A DNA stretch of 64,000 nucleotides from Paracoccaceae bacterium (GCA_012103375.1 WLWX01000001.1:2460492-2524491), one strand, 5' to 3'. Shown: positions 1 through 8,840, counted from the stretch's first letter. Numbers and translations: made by a program. Notes: generated by a model not told the origin, from the sequence alone.

Positions 1-2
1 AA

Positions 3-907
3 CTGGCCTTGGGTCGTTTGTACGAGGTTGGCGCATTGCTCGACCAGGATATGGATCATGCGCTGGCGCTGTATCAACGCGCGGCTGACGGGTCAGAACG
101 CGCCGGGCTGATCCGCTTGTCGCTGTTTCTGGAACAGCAAAGCAAGATTGATCCCGCCCTGCATCCGCAACTGATCGAAACGCTTGAGGCGCTGGCCGAA
201 CTGCCTGACGCGCCGGGCTGGACCTATACCAAGCTGGCGCAGAATGTGCTGGAACGTGATGGCCGTTGGGCTGGTGAGGCCGAGGCCGAGCGTCTGCTGG
301 AACGCGCCGCCGCCCTGGAGGAGGGGGAGGCGATCCAGGCGCTGTCCGCGATCCGCATGCGCCACGCAGAAACGGACGCCGATTTCTATCGGATCGTTGA
401 CGACCTGATCTATACGATTAGCCAACTGGGCATGATCGACCCGATGGCCGATCTGCGCCGCTTTGCAATCTGCAAGGCCCCCAGCGGTCCGAACCTGGTC
501 GAGGCTGAATACTGGCGTGGGATCGAGGCCGCGACAGGCACCCAGACCCTGTCGTTCAAGCCCGAGGAGATGGCCGATCTGGCCGAAGATACCGACGAAC
601 TGACTTTCGCAATCCTTCAGACCCAGGCACTTTATGGTCGCCCGACCGCGCTGGCTTCGTTCATGGAGCTGCTAGAACGCAATGGCGCCGAAGAAACTCA
701 GGTTGCGTTCTGGGATGCCTACGCGGACCGCTATGACCGGGTGTTGCAGTCACGTGGCAATCTGCTGCTTAAGCTGGCCCTATCGCCCGAAGAACGCGCC
801 CGCGCCGTGCGGTATTACCGGGACGCATTGGCGGGCGGCGAACACGAGGCGGGGCTGTACCTGGCCGATGTTCTGCTGTCCGGGCCCGATGTCACGCTGG
901 AGGACCG
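3..907 (+). pseudogene. Sel1-repeat (AlgK-like) protein, 5' part split by IS
   Basis: The reading frame is open from the window edge, so the true start lies to the left. It encodes helical TPR/Sel1-type repeats, for example the stretch around LALYQRAADG near the start. It is cut at base 907 by an IS3-family element and resumes at 3283. Joining base 907 to 3283 (dropping the IS and one ACCG duplication) gives 1854 nt from base 3, which is 618 codons with no frameshift, so the gene was intact until the insertion. In Pseudomonas the Sel1 lipoprotein AlgK scaffolds alginate export, and an AlgL-like gene follows here, so an exopolysaccharide secretion role is inferred. The N-terminus is not visible, so a lipoprotein signal cannot be checked. 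Confidence 0.75.
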
Positions 908-962
908 TGTCCTTCCCCCCTAAAACTGGGCCACTACATTGGTCTTGAGAGGGGAATATGTA

Positions 963-1250
963 ATGGCACGGAAACGGCATTCGGACGAAGATGTATTGAA
1001 GCTGCTGCGTGAGATTGAGCTGAAGCTGACGGGAGGAAGTGACGTTGCATCGGCGTGTCGTAGCGTCGGCATCAGCGATGCGACATATTACAACTGGCGG
1101 AAACGGTTTGGTGGTATGGGACGGTCGCAGTTGTCGGAGATGCGCAGCCTGGAAAAGGAGAATGGGCGTCTCAAGAAGATCGTCGCTGAGCTTGAATTGG
1201 ACAAGCTGATCCTCAAAGAAAGCCTGAACTACTTAAAGCCCAGGGCCTGA
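963..1250 (+). CDS. IS407-type transposase OrfA (element A)
   Basis: A 95-residue helix-turn-helix protein of the IS3-family OrfA type. It starts MARKRHSDEDVLKLLRE, has the DNA-binding helices over residues 15-50 (ISDATYYNWRKRFGG), and ends in a leucine-zipper-like helix used for multimerisation. The ATG at 963 follows a GAGGGG ribosome site. The frame ends at TGA 1248-1250, where orfB overlaps in the -1 frame, so the full transposase would be made by frameshifting. In this copy orfB is broken after 1314, so only OrfA can be produced. Confidence 0.85.
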   Translation: MARKRHSDEDVLKLLREIELKLTGGSDVASACRSVGISDATYYNWRKRFGGMGRSQLSEMRSLEKENGRLKKIVAELELDKLILKESLNYLKPRA

Positions 1251-1317
1251 CGACTGGGGAGCTCCGTCAGGCCGTTATTCATACGCGCCAAAAGCTCGCG
1301 ACCTCGGAGCGGAGTGT

Positions 1318-2163
1318 CTAGCCCCCAAGTTCTGGGCCATTTCTGATTAGAGTTTCTGGCATTGGTGGTCGCATGTTCAGAGCCTGGTGCGGACGTGTGT
1401 GGTTGTACTGCTTAAGCCAATGATTGATGACGATCTGTGCCTGTTTCGTTGTTGTGAACCATTCAGCGTTGAGGATCTCGTGCCGGAGAGTGCCGTTGAA
1501 CCTCTCGTTGTATCCGTTTTCCCAAGGGGACCCCGGATAGATTCTAATTGGTCGAACACCAACGCGAACCAACCACTCCTGCATCGCCTTGGCTACGAAC
1601 TCTGGGCCGTTGTCGGAGCGGATATACTCCGGCGTGCCATGGCAGAGGAGCAGCGGATATAGCGCCTCCAGAACATCTTCGGCGCCCATCCTGCTGCGAA
1701 CTTCCACGGCCAGGGCCTGCCGGGTGTACTCATCCAGAACGGTCAGCATCTTGTAGCTCCGGCCATTGCTGAGCTTGTCGTGAACGAAGTCGATGCTCCA
1801 GATGTGGTTCGGATGCGTCGGCCTGAGGCGAATGATCGAGCTGTCCTTGTGATAAAGCCGTCTGCGCTTCCTGTGCCGCTGCGGGAGTTGCAGTCCTTCT
1901 TCCTGCCAGAGACGCTCAACCTTCTTATGATTGACCCGCCAGCCCTCGATGCGCAGGAGTTCCGAAACTTTACGATAGCCGTAGCGCCCATATTGCTTGG
2001 CCAGGCGGATCAAAGCGAGCCGTAGAGCATCATCGTCTTTTGGCGCGGGTCGATATTGCAGAGAGTTTCGCGCCAGACCGACGACCCGGCAGGTCCTCCG
2101 CTCCGAGGTCGCGAGCTTTTGGCGCGTATGAATAACGGCCTGACGGAGCTCCCCAGTCGTCAG
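1318..2163 (-). CDS. IS407-type transposase OrfB (element B), DDE integrase domain
   Basis: The OrfB frame of element B is open for 282 codons from about 2163, in the -1 frame relative to orfA, and is normally translated as an OrfAB fusion. The rve/DDE core is clear: IWSIDFVHDKLSNG carries the first Asp, YIRSDNGPEF the second and GSPWENGYNERFNGTLR the catalytic Glu. The first internal ATG corresponds to 2013. The product cuts and joins the IS ends. No lesion is visible, so this copy may be active. Confidence 0.85.
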   Translation of the reverse strand: MTTGELRQAVIHTRQKLATSERRTCRVVGLARNSLQYRPAPKDDDALRLALIRLAKQYGRYGYRKVSELLRIEGWRVNHKKVERLWQEEGLQLPQRHRKRRRLYHKDSSIIRLRPTHPNHIWSIDFVHDKLSNGRSYKMLTVLDEYTRQALAVEVRSRMGAEDVLEALYPLLLCHGTPEYIRSDNGPEFVAKAMQEWLVRVGVRPIRIYPGSPWENGYNERFNGTLRHEILNAEWFTTTKQAQIVINHWLKQYNHTRPHQALNMRPPMPETLIRNGPELGG

Positions 2164-2447
2164 GCCCTGGGCTTTAAGTAGTTCAGGCTTTCTTTGAGGA
2201 TCAGCTTGTCCAATTCAAGCTCAGCGACGATCTTCTTGAGACGCCCATTCTCCTTTTCCAGGCTGCGCATCTCCGACAACTGCGACCGTCCCATACCACC
2301 AAACCGTTTCCGCCAGTTGTAATATGTCGCATCGCTGATGCCGACGCTACGACACGCCGATGCAACGTCACTTCCTCCCGTCAGCTTCAGCTCAATCTCA
2401 CGCAGCAGCTTCAATACATCTTCGTCCGAATGCCGTTTCCGTGCCAT
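2160..2447 (-). CDS. IS407-type transposase OrfA (element B)
   Basis: The protein is identical to the OrfA of element A: 95 residues with an N-terminal helix-turn-helix and a C-terminal coiled coil. The ATG at 2447 is preceded by GAGGGG. It overlaps the start of orfB (frame ending near 2163) and with it makes a complete transposase unit inside element B. Confidence 0.85.
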   Translation of the reverse strand: MARKRHSDEDVLKLLREIELKLTGGSDVASACRSVGISDATYYNWRKRFGGMGRSQLSEMRSLEKENGRLKKIVAELELDKLILKESLNYLKPRA

Positions 2448-2502
2448 TACATATTCCCCTCTCAAGACCAATGTAGTGGCCCAGTTTTAGGGGGGAAGGA
2501 CA

Positions 2503-3275
2503 GCCGGGTCGTCGGTCTGGCGCGAAACTCTCTGCAATATCGACCCGCGCCAAAAGACGATGATGCTCTACGGCTCGCTTTGATCCGCCTGGCCAAGCAA
2601 TATGGGCGCTACGGCTATCGTAAAGTTTCGGAACTCCTGCGCATCGAGGGCTGGCGGGTCAATCATAAGAAGGTTGAGCGTCTCTGGCAGGAAGAAGGAC
2701 TGCAACTCCCGCAGCGGCACAGGAAGCGCAGACGGCTTTATCACAAGGACAGCTCGATCATTCGCCTCAGGCCGACGCATCCGAACCACATCTGGAGCAT
2801 CGACTTCGTTCACGACAAGCTCAGCAATGGCCGGAGCTACAAGATGCTGACCGTTCTGGATGAGTACACCCGGCAGGCCCTGGCCGTGGAAGTTCGCAGC
2901 AGGATGGGCGCCGAAGATGTTCTGGAGGCGCTATATCCGCTGCTCCTCTGCCATGGCACGCCGGAGTATATCCGCTCCGACAACGGCCCAGAGTTCGTAG
3001 CCAAGGCGATGCAGGAGTGGTTGGTTCGCGTTGGTGTTCGACCAATTAGAATCTATCCGGGGTCCCCTTGGGAAAACGGATACAACGAGAGGTTCAACGG
3101 CACTCTCCGGCACGAGATCCTCAACGCTGAATGGTTCACAACAACGAAACAGGCACAGATCGTCATCAATCATTGGCTTAAGCAGTACAACCACACACGT
3201 CCGCACCAGGCTCTGAACATGCGACCACCAATGCCAGAAACTCTAATCAGAAATGGCCCAGAACTTGGGGGCTAG
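2503..3275 (+). pseudogene. IS407-type transposase OrfB remnant (element A)
   Basis: This is the 3' part of element A's orfB, separated from its orfA by element B. It retains the full DDE domain (SIDFVHDK, RSDNGPEF, NGYNERFNG) and the normal C-terminus. An open frame happens to continue upstream through the end of element B to about 2430, giving a chimeric start (MPFPCHYIFPSQDQCSGP) that is antisense to orfA of B. Without the OrfA part it cannot make a normal transposase. Confidence 0.8.
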
Positions 3276-3278
3276 ACA

Positions 3279-4231
3279 ACCGGGCCGAGGCATTGGAACT
3301 GCTGATGCCGCTGGCCGGACGGGGCAGGGGCGAAGCCATCGCCTTGCTCCACCGCGCCGACCCAACCGGCCTTGGCACCGCAAAGGACGTATTCGAACTG
3401 CACCGAGAGATAATCGAGGCGCGCGGTGATTTCTGGGCGCTGACCCTGGCATTGCGCCACCTTGAGGACGCAGCAAAGATTAAGGACTACAAGCGCCGGA
3501 TCATCGCCGTCATGGATTGCGACTTCAAACAGGCGATCCACTATGCCTCGGTACTGGGCGAGATTGGGCACAATGACGATTTCTATCGCTGGATCGAGGT
3601 CGCCAAGATTTTGGGAGAGGACAACGGCTGGCGCAACGTGCTGATCGGCGACCATCTGCGCCGCCACGGCGCACCGGGCGATGCCGAGGCTGCGATGGCG
3701 CATTATGAAACGGCGCATGCGGGCGGGAACCTGACCTCGATCAGCCGATTGCTGAATGTCTATGCCAATTCACGCGGCGCGGGCTTTGACGCGGGCCGCG
3801 CAGCGGACCTGTTTGTCGAGCTGATCGTGAAATCAAACCTGCCCGATGTGCCGCACGCATTGGCGCGGCTGGCGCTGGAAGAACCGGAAATCAGGATGCT
3901 GGCCGCCGAACAGATCGACGTGCGCGCGCTGTATGAAAAGTCGGCGCTTACCGGGCATCCGGTGGCGATGCGCGAACTGGCGTGGATCATGCGGACGGAT
4001 GCGGGATCGGCAACCGATGTGGCCGCTTCGACCGAATGGTTTGCACGGGCCGCAGAGCTGGGCGATGTGCCTGCGATGGTGGATTTGGCGCAGGCGCTGG
4101 CCTTCGGGATCGGAACCGACCCGTCGCGCGAAGAAGCCCAGACCTGGCTGGCCCGCGCCGCCGACGCTGGCGACGAAACCGCGCAGATGCTGACGCAGTC
4201 GCTGGCGCTGCGCCCCGAGGTGACGCAATGA
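3279..4231 (+). pseudogene. Sel1-repeat (AlgK-like) protein, 3' part
   Basis: This is the continuation of the split Sel1 gene; codons resume in the same frame after the ACCG duplication (joined reading EDRAEALELLMPLAG). It contains several Sel1/TPR-like units, the clearest near the C-terminus (WFARAAELGDVPAMVDLAQA, then WLARAADAGDETAQ). The stop TGA at 4229-4231 overlaps the ATG of the following AlgL-like gene, which shows translational coupling in one operon. The insertion is expected to be polar on that gene unless an IS-borne promoter reads out. Confidence 0.75.
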
Positions 4232-5256
4232 ACACGCGGGCAGGGGGCCTGACCATCGCCGCCCTTGGCGCATGCCTCTGCGCCAGCCCGGCGATTGCGT
4301 CGGTCGAATGTTTCGTGATCCCCGAACCGGTCGTGTCGCTGGACCACGGCAGCCGCTATACCGATGACAGCCGCACACGATCAGACATCGACCCGGCCAG
4401 CAACGCGGGCGTCAATGCGGCGCTGAATCCTGTCGACGCCTTCATCTCGGCCCTGGCGAAAGCCTCTAACATGGCGTTGAAAGAACCGGCTGAGGCGTCT
4501 GCGCATGCGGCTTGTGTCGGTGATGCGCTGGCGGAATGGGCGCAGGCGGATGCCCTTAGCGCGCTGGAAACGCCCAATGCGCATATGTCGTCGCCCAGCC
4601 GCATCGCCGGGATGGCGTTTGCCTATGCCTCGGTCCGCTCGATGCTAAGCGATGATGCGCAGAGAGGCGCAATCGATGCCTGGTTGCGGCGCCGGGCCGA
4701 CCAGATGATCGCTTATTGGGATCGCGATGCACCGCCCAAGGCCAGCCGCAACAACCTGCGCGCCTGGGCCGCAGTCGCCGTTGCGCGGATCGGGCTGACG
4801 CTGGGGGCCGAGGATCTGCAACATTGGGCCGCCTGGTCGGCGCTGCGCGTGGCCTGCGATGCAGCACCCGACGGCAGCCTGCCGCGCGAAATGGAACGCG
4901 GACCGCTGGCGCTGCATTATCAGTTGCATGCAATCGGCCCTCTGGTGGTGACGGCCGCCTTGCTGCACGACGCGGGGTTTGAACTGTTCGAGGCTTGCGA
5001 ACGCGCGATACCACGCGCCGTGGATTTCACCGTAGCCGCCATCGACAATCCGGATCTGGTGACGACCCACGCGGGTGCGCTGCAAAGCTATTCCACGGGT
5101 GACGAGACTCTGCGCGCCTTCGAAGTCGCCTGGGCGGTGGCCTATTTGTCGTTCATCGAAAACCCGGACCTGCGCCGCCTGGTGTCAGATTTCGACACCC
5201 TCGGCCATTCAAAACTCGGCGGCCTGCAAACGCTGCTGTGGGGTGCAAAGGGGTGA
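4228..5256 (+). CDS. Alginate-lyase-like (AlgL/PL5 superfamily) secreted protein
   Basis: 342 residues starting at the ATG that overlaps the previous stop. A Sec signal peptide covers residues 1-24 (ending SPAIAS). The central part matches the AlgL fold: NNLRAWAA, then GSLPREMERGPLALHYQLHA. In A1-III/AlgL enzymes the active site uses Asn, His, Arg and Tyr, with Arg and Tyr seven residues apart; here the Asn, Arg and Tyr positions (MERGPLALHY) are kept, but the His after NN is Leu. The family cleaves mannuronate-rich polymer in the periplasm during alginate export. With the missing His, activity may be altered or lost. The Sel1 neighbour supports an exopolysaccharide operon. Confidence 0.65.
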   Translation: MNTRAGGLTIAALGACLCASPAIASVECFVIPEPVVSLDHGSRYTDDSRTRSDIDPASNAGVNAALNPVDAFISALAKASNMALKEPAEASAHAACVGDALAEWAQADALSALETPNAHMSSPSRIAGMAFAYASVRSMLSDDAQRGAIDAWLRRRADQMIAYWDRDAPPKASRNNLRAWAAVAVARIGLTLGAEDLQHWAAWSALRVACDAAPDGSLPREMERGPLALHYQLHAIGPLVVTAALLHDAGFELFEACERAIPRAVDFTVAAIDNPDLVTTHAGALQSYSTGDETLRAFEVAWAVAYLSFIENPDLRRLVSDFDTLGHSKLGGLQTLLWGAKG

Positions 5257-5549
5257 CGCCATCTGGGGCGGCGTTTGTGGATTGAGGGGTGTCGTTGTTA
5301 TCTTCCAGACATGCCACTGGGTGAGCAAAGCAGAAGTGTCGCCAAATGCGTCGACGGTAACGATAGCTGACAAGGGCGAATATTTCACTGATCGCAGCTT
5401 TGGCTGCCTTTGCGGGGCAGGGGAAGCGATCCTTTAGGCCAATGGCGGCGAAGGTGTCAAAAGAGCCCAATGTTTCAATTGTTGCGAGGTTTGCGATGGT
5501 CCGCTCTAACGTCGTTTCGTTACCCAGCTGCGACAGAATGCCTTTGGCC
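5257..5549. other. Intergenic stretch without a convincing gene
   Basis: Between the AlgL-like gene and the first miniature element lies about 290 bp of mixed composition. A leftward frame is open through it and through the MITE edge, with a plausible-looking peptide (TIANLATIETLGSFDTFAAI), but it has no start outside the element and no family I recognise. It may be the tail of a gene lost by rearrangement. Confidence 0.35.
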
Positions 5550-5767
5550 GATTGTGTTGAAAAACTCCGTTTTAGGGCCTGAACGATGATTTTTCTTTCC
5601 ATGCAGCCCGATCCTAAATTTTTGGCGCGGGGGTCGGCCCAAATCGCCTACATGCGCTCACGCGCAGCCATGCGCTGTCTCGTGGTCAAAGCTTTCCGAC
5701 TATTTCGCTTCATAGGTTTTCGCAAGAAATCCGCGACGCTCTGATTTCGGAGTTTTTCAACACAATC
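5550..5767 (+). mobile_element. 218-bp MITE-like element, copy 1
   Basis: Starts GATTGTGTTGAAAAACTCCG and ends with its inverted repeat (CGGAGTTTTTCAACACAATC), giving 20-bp perfect terminal repeats. It holds no transposase. Flanks are GGCC on the left and GGCT on the right, so no matching 4-bp duplication exists at this copy, unlike copies 2, 4, 5 and 6. The termini share TGTTGAAAAACTCC with the left end of the IS1182 element at 21086, a possible source of transposase. Confidence 0.85.
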
Positions 5768-6194
5768 GGCTCAGTAGCAATTATTCGAGCTACACGAAAT
5801 CTGAGATAGTGTTACTGATCATCATGGCTTGACAACATTTCTCGTGACTTTGCGGCTTCTACTTGTTAACTAAAGAGTCCAAAGAAATAGAAATTTCGTC
5901 CGGGCTGTTTTCGAGACCACTTTATAGTTAAGAGCTTATGACCTATTTGAATTGTTCGTGTATTGATGGGGGCTTCCTTGAGTAGTATTTTTCGCCATTT
6001 TCTTACTTTGATTTTTTTCTTTTACGCCTATGCAAGCGTCGCGCAGTCGGACCGGGACATCGAAGCTGAAGCTTCACTACCTACAGGAATGTCGTCAATA
6101 GGAAATGTGCTCCTTTTAGGAGACTACAGGGATGAAATCCGAGCATTAGAAGGAGAACTACTCCGTGTTCGCCCAAAGAAGAATACATTAACTA

Positions 6195-7247
6195 AAGCGT
6201 TTCGACATTAACCTGAGACATATCCGGCGGCCTTAAAGTAGTTCCAGCATTCTACTGGGTCGTAGAGATCGCAGATTGCTCCGATTGCTTCGAAGACCTG
6301 GGTAAAGGACCTGGCCCCGATCCGTCGCAAATGGGCTTTCAGTTTAGAGAAGGCCTGCTCGATGGGATTCAGGTCGGGCGAGTACGGTGGCAGGTAAAGG
6401 AACCAGCAGCCGTGATTGCGTAAAGCCTGCGTCGCCTCCTTATTCCGGTGGGTTGCCAGGTTGTCGAGAATGACGACAGTGCCGGGGTTGATCTCGGGGA
6501 CCAGCACTTCGCGGATGTAGGCCGCGAAGGCGGGGCCATCTATCGCTCCCTTGATGACCCAAGGTGCGATCAGCGCGCCTTGGGTCAGGCCCGCGATCAA
6601 GGTTTGGGTTCCCCAGCTTCCGAAGGGCGCATCCATCGTCAGGCGCTTACCGCGCTTGGCTCTGCCGCGTAGGCGCGTGAGGTTTGTCTTCACTGCGGTT
6701 TCGTCAATAAAGACAACGCGCTCAGGAAAGGTCGCAATGGCTGGCGAGCGGTATCTGAACCAGTCGGCCCGTTGCTGCCTTACCTTGGCGCGGCGGCGCT
6801 CGGTTGCGACCAGCGACTTTTTTTGTACGTGAAGCCGAGCCGGGACAGAAGGTTGGCGATGGAGGAGTGATGCACCCGCACACCCTCTGCATCGGCCAGC
6901 GCATTACGCAACTCAAAGAGCGTGATGTCAGGGTCTTGTGCGATCAACTCCTCAAAGAATTCCCGATGCGGAGCCAGCTTTCCCTTGCCGCGCGGCGGTC
7001 CCTGCCGGGCAGGTTCCGCATGACCCTTCATCCTCACCTGACGCGCCCACCGCGCGCCTGTGGCAGGCGACAGCTTCAACCGCAACGCCGCCGCGCGCCC
7101 GCTCAACCCTTCTTCAATGTATCTCTGAAACCGTATCCGAAGCGCAGATGGCAAAGGTGCTGACATGATCCATCCTCCCAAACAGGATGAATCACAGATC
7201 AGGTCTCAAGGGAATCCCTCGCGATTCAGGTTCAAGCCGAAACGCTT
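6195..7247 (-). mobile_element. IS630-family element, copy 1 (1053 bp)
   Basis: The termini are AAGCGTTTCG...CGAAACGCTT inverted repeats flanked by a TA duplication (6193-6194 and 7248-7249), the hallmark of IS630/Tc1-type insertion. An apparently identical copy is at 27485-28537, differing by one base that I could see (C here, A there, in the right terminal region TTCAAG[C/A]CGAAACG). It interrupts a small secreted protein gene. Confidence 0.92.
6208..7166 (-). CDS. IS630-family transposase in two frames (programmed -1 frameshift)
   Basis: Frame one (7166 to 6780) starts MSAPLPSALRIRF and holds the paired helix-turn-helix domain up to LSRLGFTYKK. Frame two (to 6208) carries the DDE domain: VVFIDETAVKTNLTRL has the first Asp, VVILDNLATHRNKEA the second, and PPYSPDLNPIEQAFSKLK the final Glu. 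The frames meet at a run of seven A followed by G (complement of 6829-6836). A -1 slip there gives KKKSLVATERRRAK, the usual IS630 layout. The enzyme performs cut-and-paste transposition into TA. No inactivating change is visible. Confidence 0.88.
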
Positions 7248-7365
7248 TAGGCCAACACCTTTTGGCATCAAAGGAAAGATCTGGATCTCCATTCAGGGTC
7301 GTGAGCGCAGATGGATTGCGCGAAGAGCAAAGTTGCGGCGATGCATCCGAGGTCCGGAAGCAGCC

Positions 7366-7583
7366 GATTGTGTTGAAAAACTCCGTTTTAGGGCCTGAAC
7401 GATGATTTTTCTTTCCATGCAGCCCGATCCTAAATTTTTGGCGCGGGGGTCGGCCCAAATCGCCTACATGCGCTCACGCGCAGCCATGCGCTGTCTCGTG
7501 GTCAAAGCTTTCCGACTATTTCGCTTCATAGGTTTTCGCAAGAAATCCGCGACGCTCTGATTTCGGAGTTTTTCAACACAATC
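7366..7583 (+). mobile_element. 218-bp MITE-like element, copy 2
   Basis: Same sequence and orientation as copy 1, flanked by a perfect AGCC duplication (7362-7365 and 7584-7587). It lies inside the small secreted gene already hit by IS630. Reading into its left end from the gene adds DCVEKLRFRA and a stop, so the element truncates the host frame. Confidence 0.92.
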
Positions 7584-7723
7584 AGCCAGAATATGGTTTC
7601 CAGTAACGGAGCAAAGAAAGGTCGCAATCGAGGTCAAGGAACCTCGAATAGGACCGCCTAAATAAAGGCATGAAACGATCAGCCATGCCTCGTTGGTGGT
7701 TAAGCAGCGGTCAATGGGCGCCT

Positions 7724-8365
7724 TCACAAGTTCTGCGGCAAGGTCGCAACCGACAAGCCTACCGCGCCGACGATCAGAATCGATGCGATCAAACGGTTGA
7801 CCCAAACTCCGGCCTTTTCGGATGGAACTGCGCGACCAAGCAGGTAGCCAAGCGTCGAATAAATGCTGTGCGCAATAAACGACATTGCGGACGCGGCGAT
7901 TACCAGAACCAACAATTGCGGCATCGCTGGGCGCGAAACATCCACTGCTTGAGGAACGACCACCGCAACAAAGATCATCGCTTTGGGGTTCGTAAGAGAA
8001 ATCAGTACACCTTGAGTCAAAATCCGCCAAAAACTCGGTTTTGGGACATTCCTTGCGGTTGAACCTGCTCCCGGCGCGTTCCAGATCCTGAGTGCAAGCC
8101 AGATCAAGTAGGCCACGCCGACCCAGCGCATGATCGCTAGAAATTGACCAAACCACTGTGATATTAAGCCCAGCCCGAAGGCTACAATAAGGGCGTAAAC
8201 AACGATGCCAGTCACGAAACCGGCTGCACAGGCGAGCCCTGCACGAAATCCATACCGACTTGAGATGGAGACGGTGAAGGCAACATTGGCGCCAGGAGTC
8301 ATCGCGGCAGCCAGCCATATGGTGCAAAACCCAAACAAAATGGTTGGCGAAACGATCTCGAACAT
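7724..8365 (-). CDS. LysE/RhtB-family amino-acid exporter
   Basis: 213 residues with about six hydrophobic segments typical of LysE/RhtB permeases. The N-terminal helix ends in the family motif AAAMTPGANVAFT, and the internal LISLTNPKAMIFVAVVVPQ matches the conserved NPK segment. Family members export amino acids or homoserine lactones across the inner membrane; the substrate cannot be told. The start at 8365 has GGAGCC just upstream. The gene stands alone, read leftward from the IS30 remnant side, with MITE copy 2 about 140 bp beyond its 3' end. Confidence 0.8.
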   Translation of the reverse strand: MFEIVSPTILFGFCTIWLAAAMTPGANVAFTVSISSRYGFRAGLACAAGFVTGIVVYALIVAFGLGLISQWFGQFLAIMRWVGVAYLIWLALRIWNAPGAGSTARNVPKPSFWRILTQGVLISLTNPKAMIFVAVVVPQAVDVSRPAMPQLLVLVIAASAMSFIAHSIYSTLGYLLGRAVPSEKAGVWVNRLIASILIVGAVGLSVATLPQNL

Positions 8366-8454
8366 CGGAGGCTCCTATAGGCCGAACAAAGTGGTTATAC
8401 GCCCTAAGAAACAGACGGTACGATGGGAATAGGTGAAATCCCTAGGGTAATTAC

Positions 8455-8640
8455 ACTTCGAAGAGAGACCGCCGACGGAGCGCAACTCGGCAACCATCTT
8501 CGCGCTCTACCGTTGGCGTTTTCGACGGTGCCTTTCTGCCAGGGTGGAGTAGATGTAGTGCTAATTCGTCTCCTGGCAGACTCGCTGCTTGGCGCCTTCG
8601 ATGATCGTCCAGTTGCCGATCTGCGCAGGCGTCCACCCAT
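8455..8640 (-). pseudogene. Decayed IS30-family transposase fragment
   Basis: On the minus strand, positions 8546-8493 encode PPWQKGTVENANGRARRWLP, matching the strongly conserved IS30 motif around the catalytic Glu (PWQKGTVENTNG). Upstream of this, frames are shifted and stop codons occur, so this is a scrap of an old insertion. No inverted repeats could be placed. The surrounding 8366-8795 holds nothing else I can support; it is AT-rich towards 8740-8790. Confidence 0.65.
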
Positions 8641-8795
8641 GAGCCGGGTGATCAAATTCGCCATAACTCCCGAGAGATTATCAATCTGCGGCACATCAGA
8701 AGTCGCACTTAAGGGTAGTGTGCTCCTCTTGATGGCTCCATTATCGCATAATCAGTATTATGTTAACAATAGTGAAGTGTATCCGTTAAGAAACG

Positions 8796-8827
8796 AACCT
8801 CCTGCACCCATTCAGACGCAGGAGGTT
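8796..8827 (-). terminator. Hairpin terminator of the first YWCA-type secreted gene
   Basis: Perfect 10-bp inverted repeat AACCTCCTGC / GCAGGAGGTT with a 12-nt loop, 14 bases beyond the stop at 8841. In the leftward direction it is followed by CGTTTCTT. Confidence 0.6.
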
Positions 8828-8840
8828 TCTGAGCAGCCAA

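Larger units (their letters stand above)
1315..2502 (-). mobile_element. IS3-family (IS407-type) element B, complete, nested in A in inverse orientation
   Basis: This is a complete 1188-bp copy of the same element, reading leftward, with both ends present (TGTCTAGCCCCC at 1315 and the complement of TGTCCTTCC ending at 2502). It lies inside element A near the start of A's orfB. There is no target duplication; instead the 5 bp GACCT of the host element are absent. Sequence agreement with the matching parts of A is very high by eye, so the nesting is recent. It carries both orfA and orfB. Confidence 0.9.
908..3278 (+). mobile_element. IS3-family (IS407-type) element A, interrupted by element B
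   Basis: The left end at 908 begins TGTCCTTCCCCCC and the right end at 3278 finishes GGGGGCTAGACA; the ends are imperfect inverted repeats of about 25 bp sharing CTGGGCCA. The element is flanked by the 4-bp duplication ACCG (904-907 and 3279-3282), as expected for the IS407 subgroup. Its own sequence is 908-1314 plus 2503-3278. Compared with the complete copy inside it, only GACCT is missing at the interruption, so the undisturbed element would be 1188 bp. It sits in the Sel1-repeat gene. Confidence 0.9.
5966..7665 (+). pseudogene. Small secreted protein gene broken by IS630 and a MITE
   Basis: The ATG at 5966 opens a signal peptide (FLTLIFFFYAYASVAQS), followed by a short soluble part. The frame is cut at 6194 by IS630, resumes at 7250, is cut again at 7365 by the miniature element, and resumes at 7588 to end at TAA 7663-7665. 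Removing both elements, one TA and one AGCC gives exactly 423 nt, a 140-residue protein with a basic middle (RERRWIARRAKLRRC) and the tail VEKLRFRA-free ending EPRIGPPK. The function is unknown. The upstream 5768-5965 stretch is clearly AT-richer than the surroundings, suggesting foreign origin. Confidence 0.7.

Noticed and set aside
2430-2502. Open frame starting inside IS element B that extends the OrfB of element A upstream (MPFPCHYIFPSQDQCSGP)
   Set aside because: It is antisense to orfA of element B and simply reads across the insertion junction; no ribosome site.
5153-5602. 149-residue leftward frame overlapping the AlgL-like gene and MITE copy 1
   Set aside because: Its start lies in the MITE and its end is antisense to the AlgL-like gene; no family match.
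5550-5767. Possible small gene inside the MITE (MERKIIVQALKRSFSTQS or MAARERM-type frames)
   Set aside because: Frames run out through the ends into host DNA, have no conserved start context and show no family.
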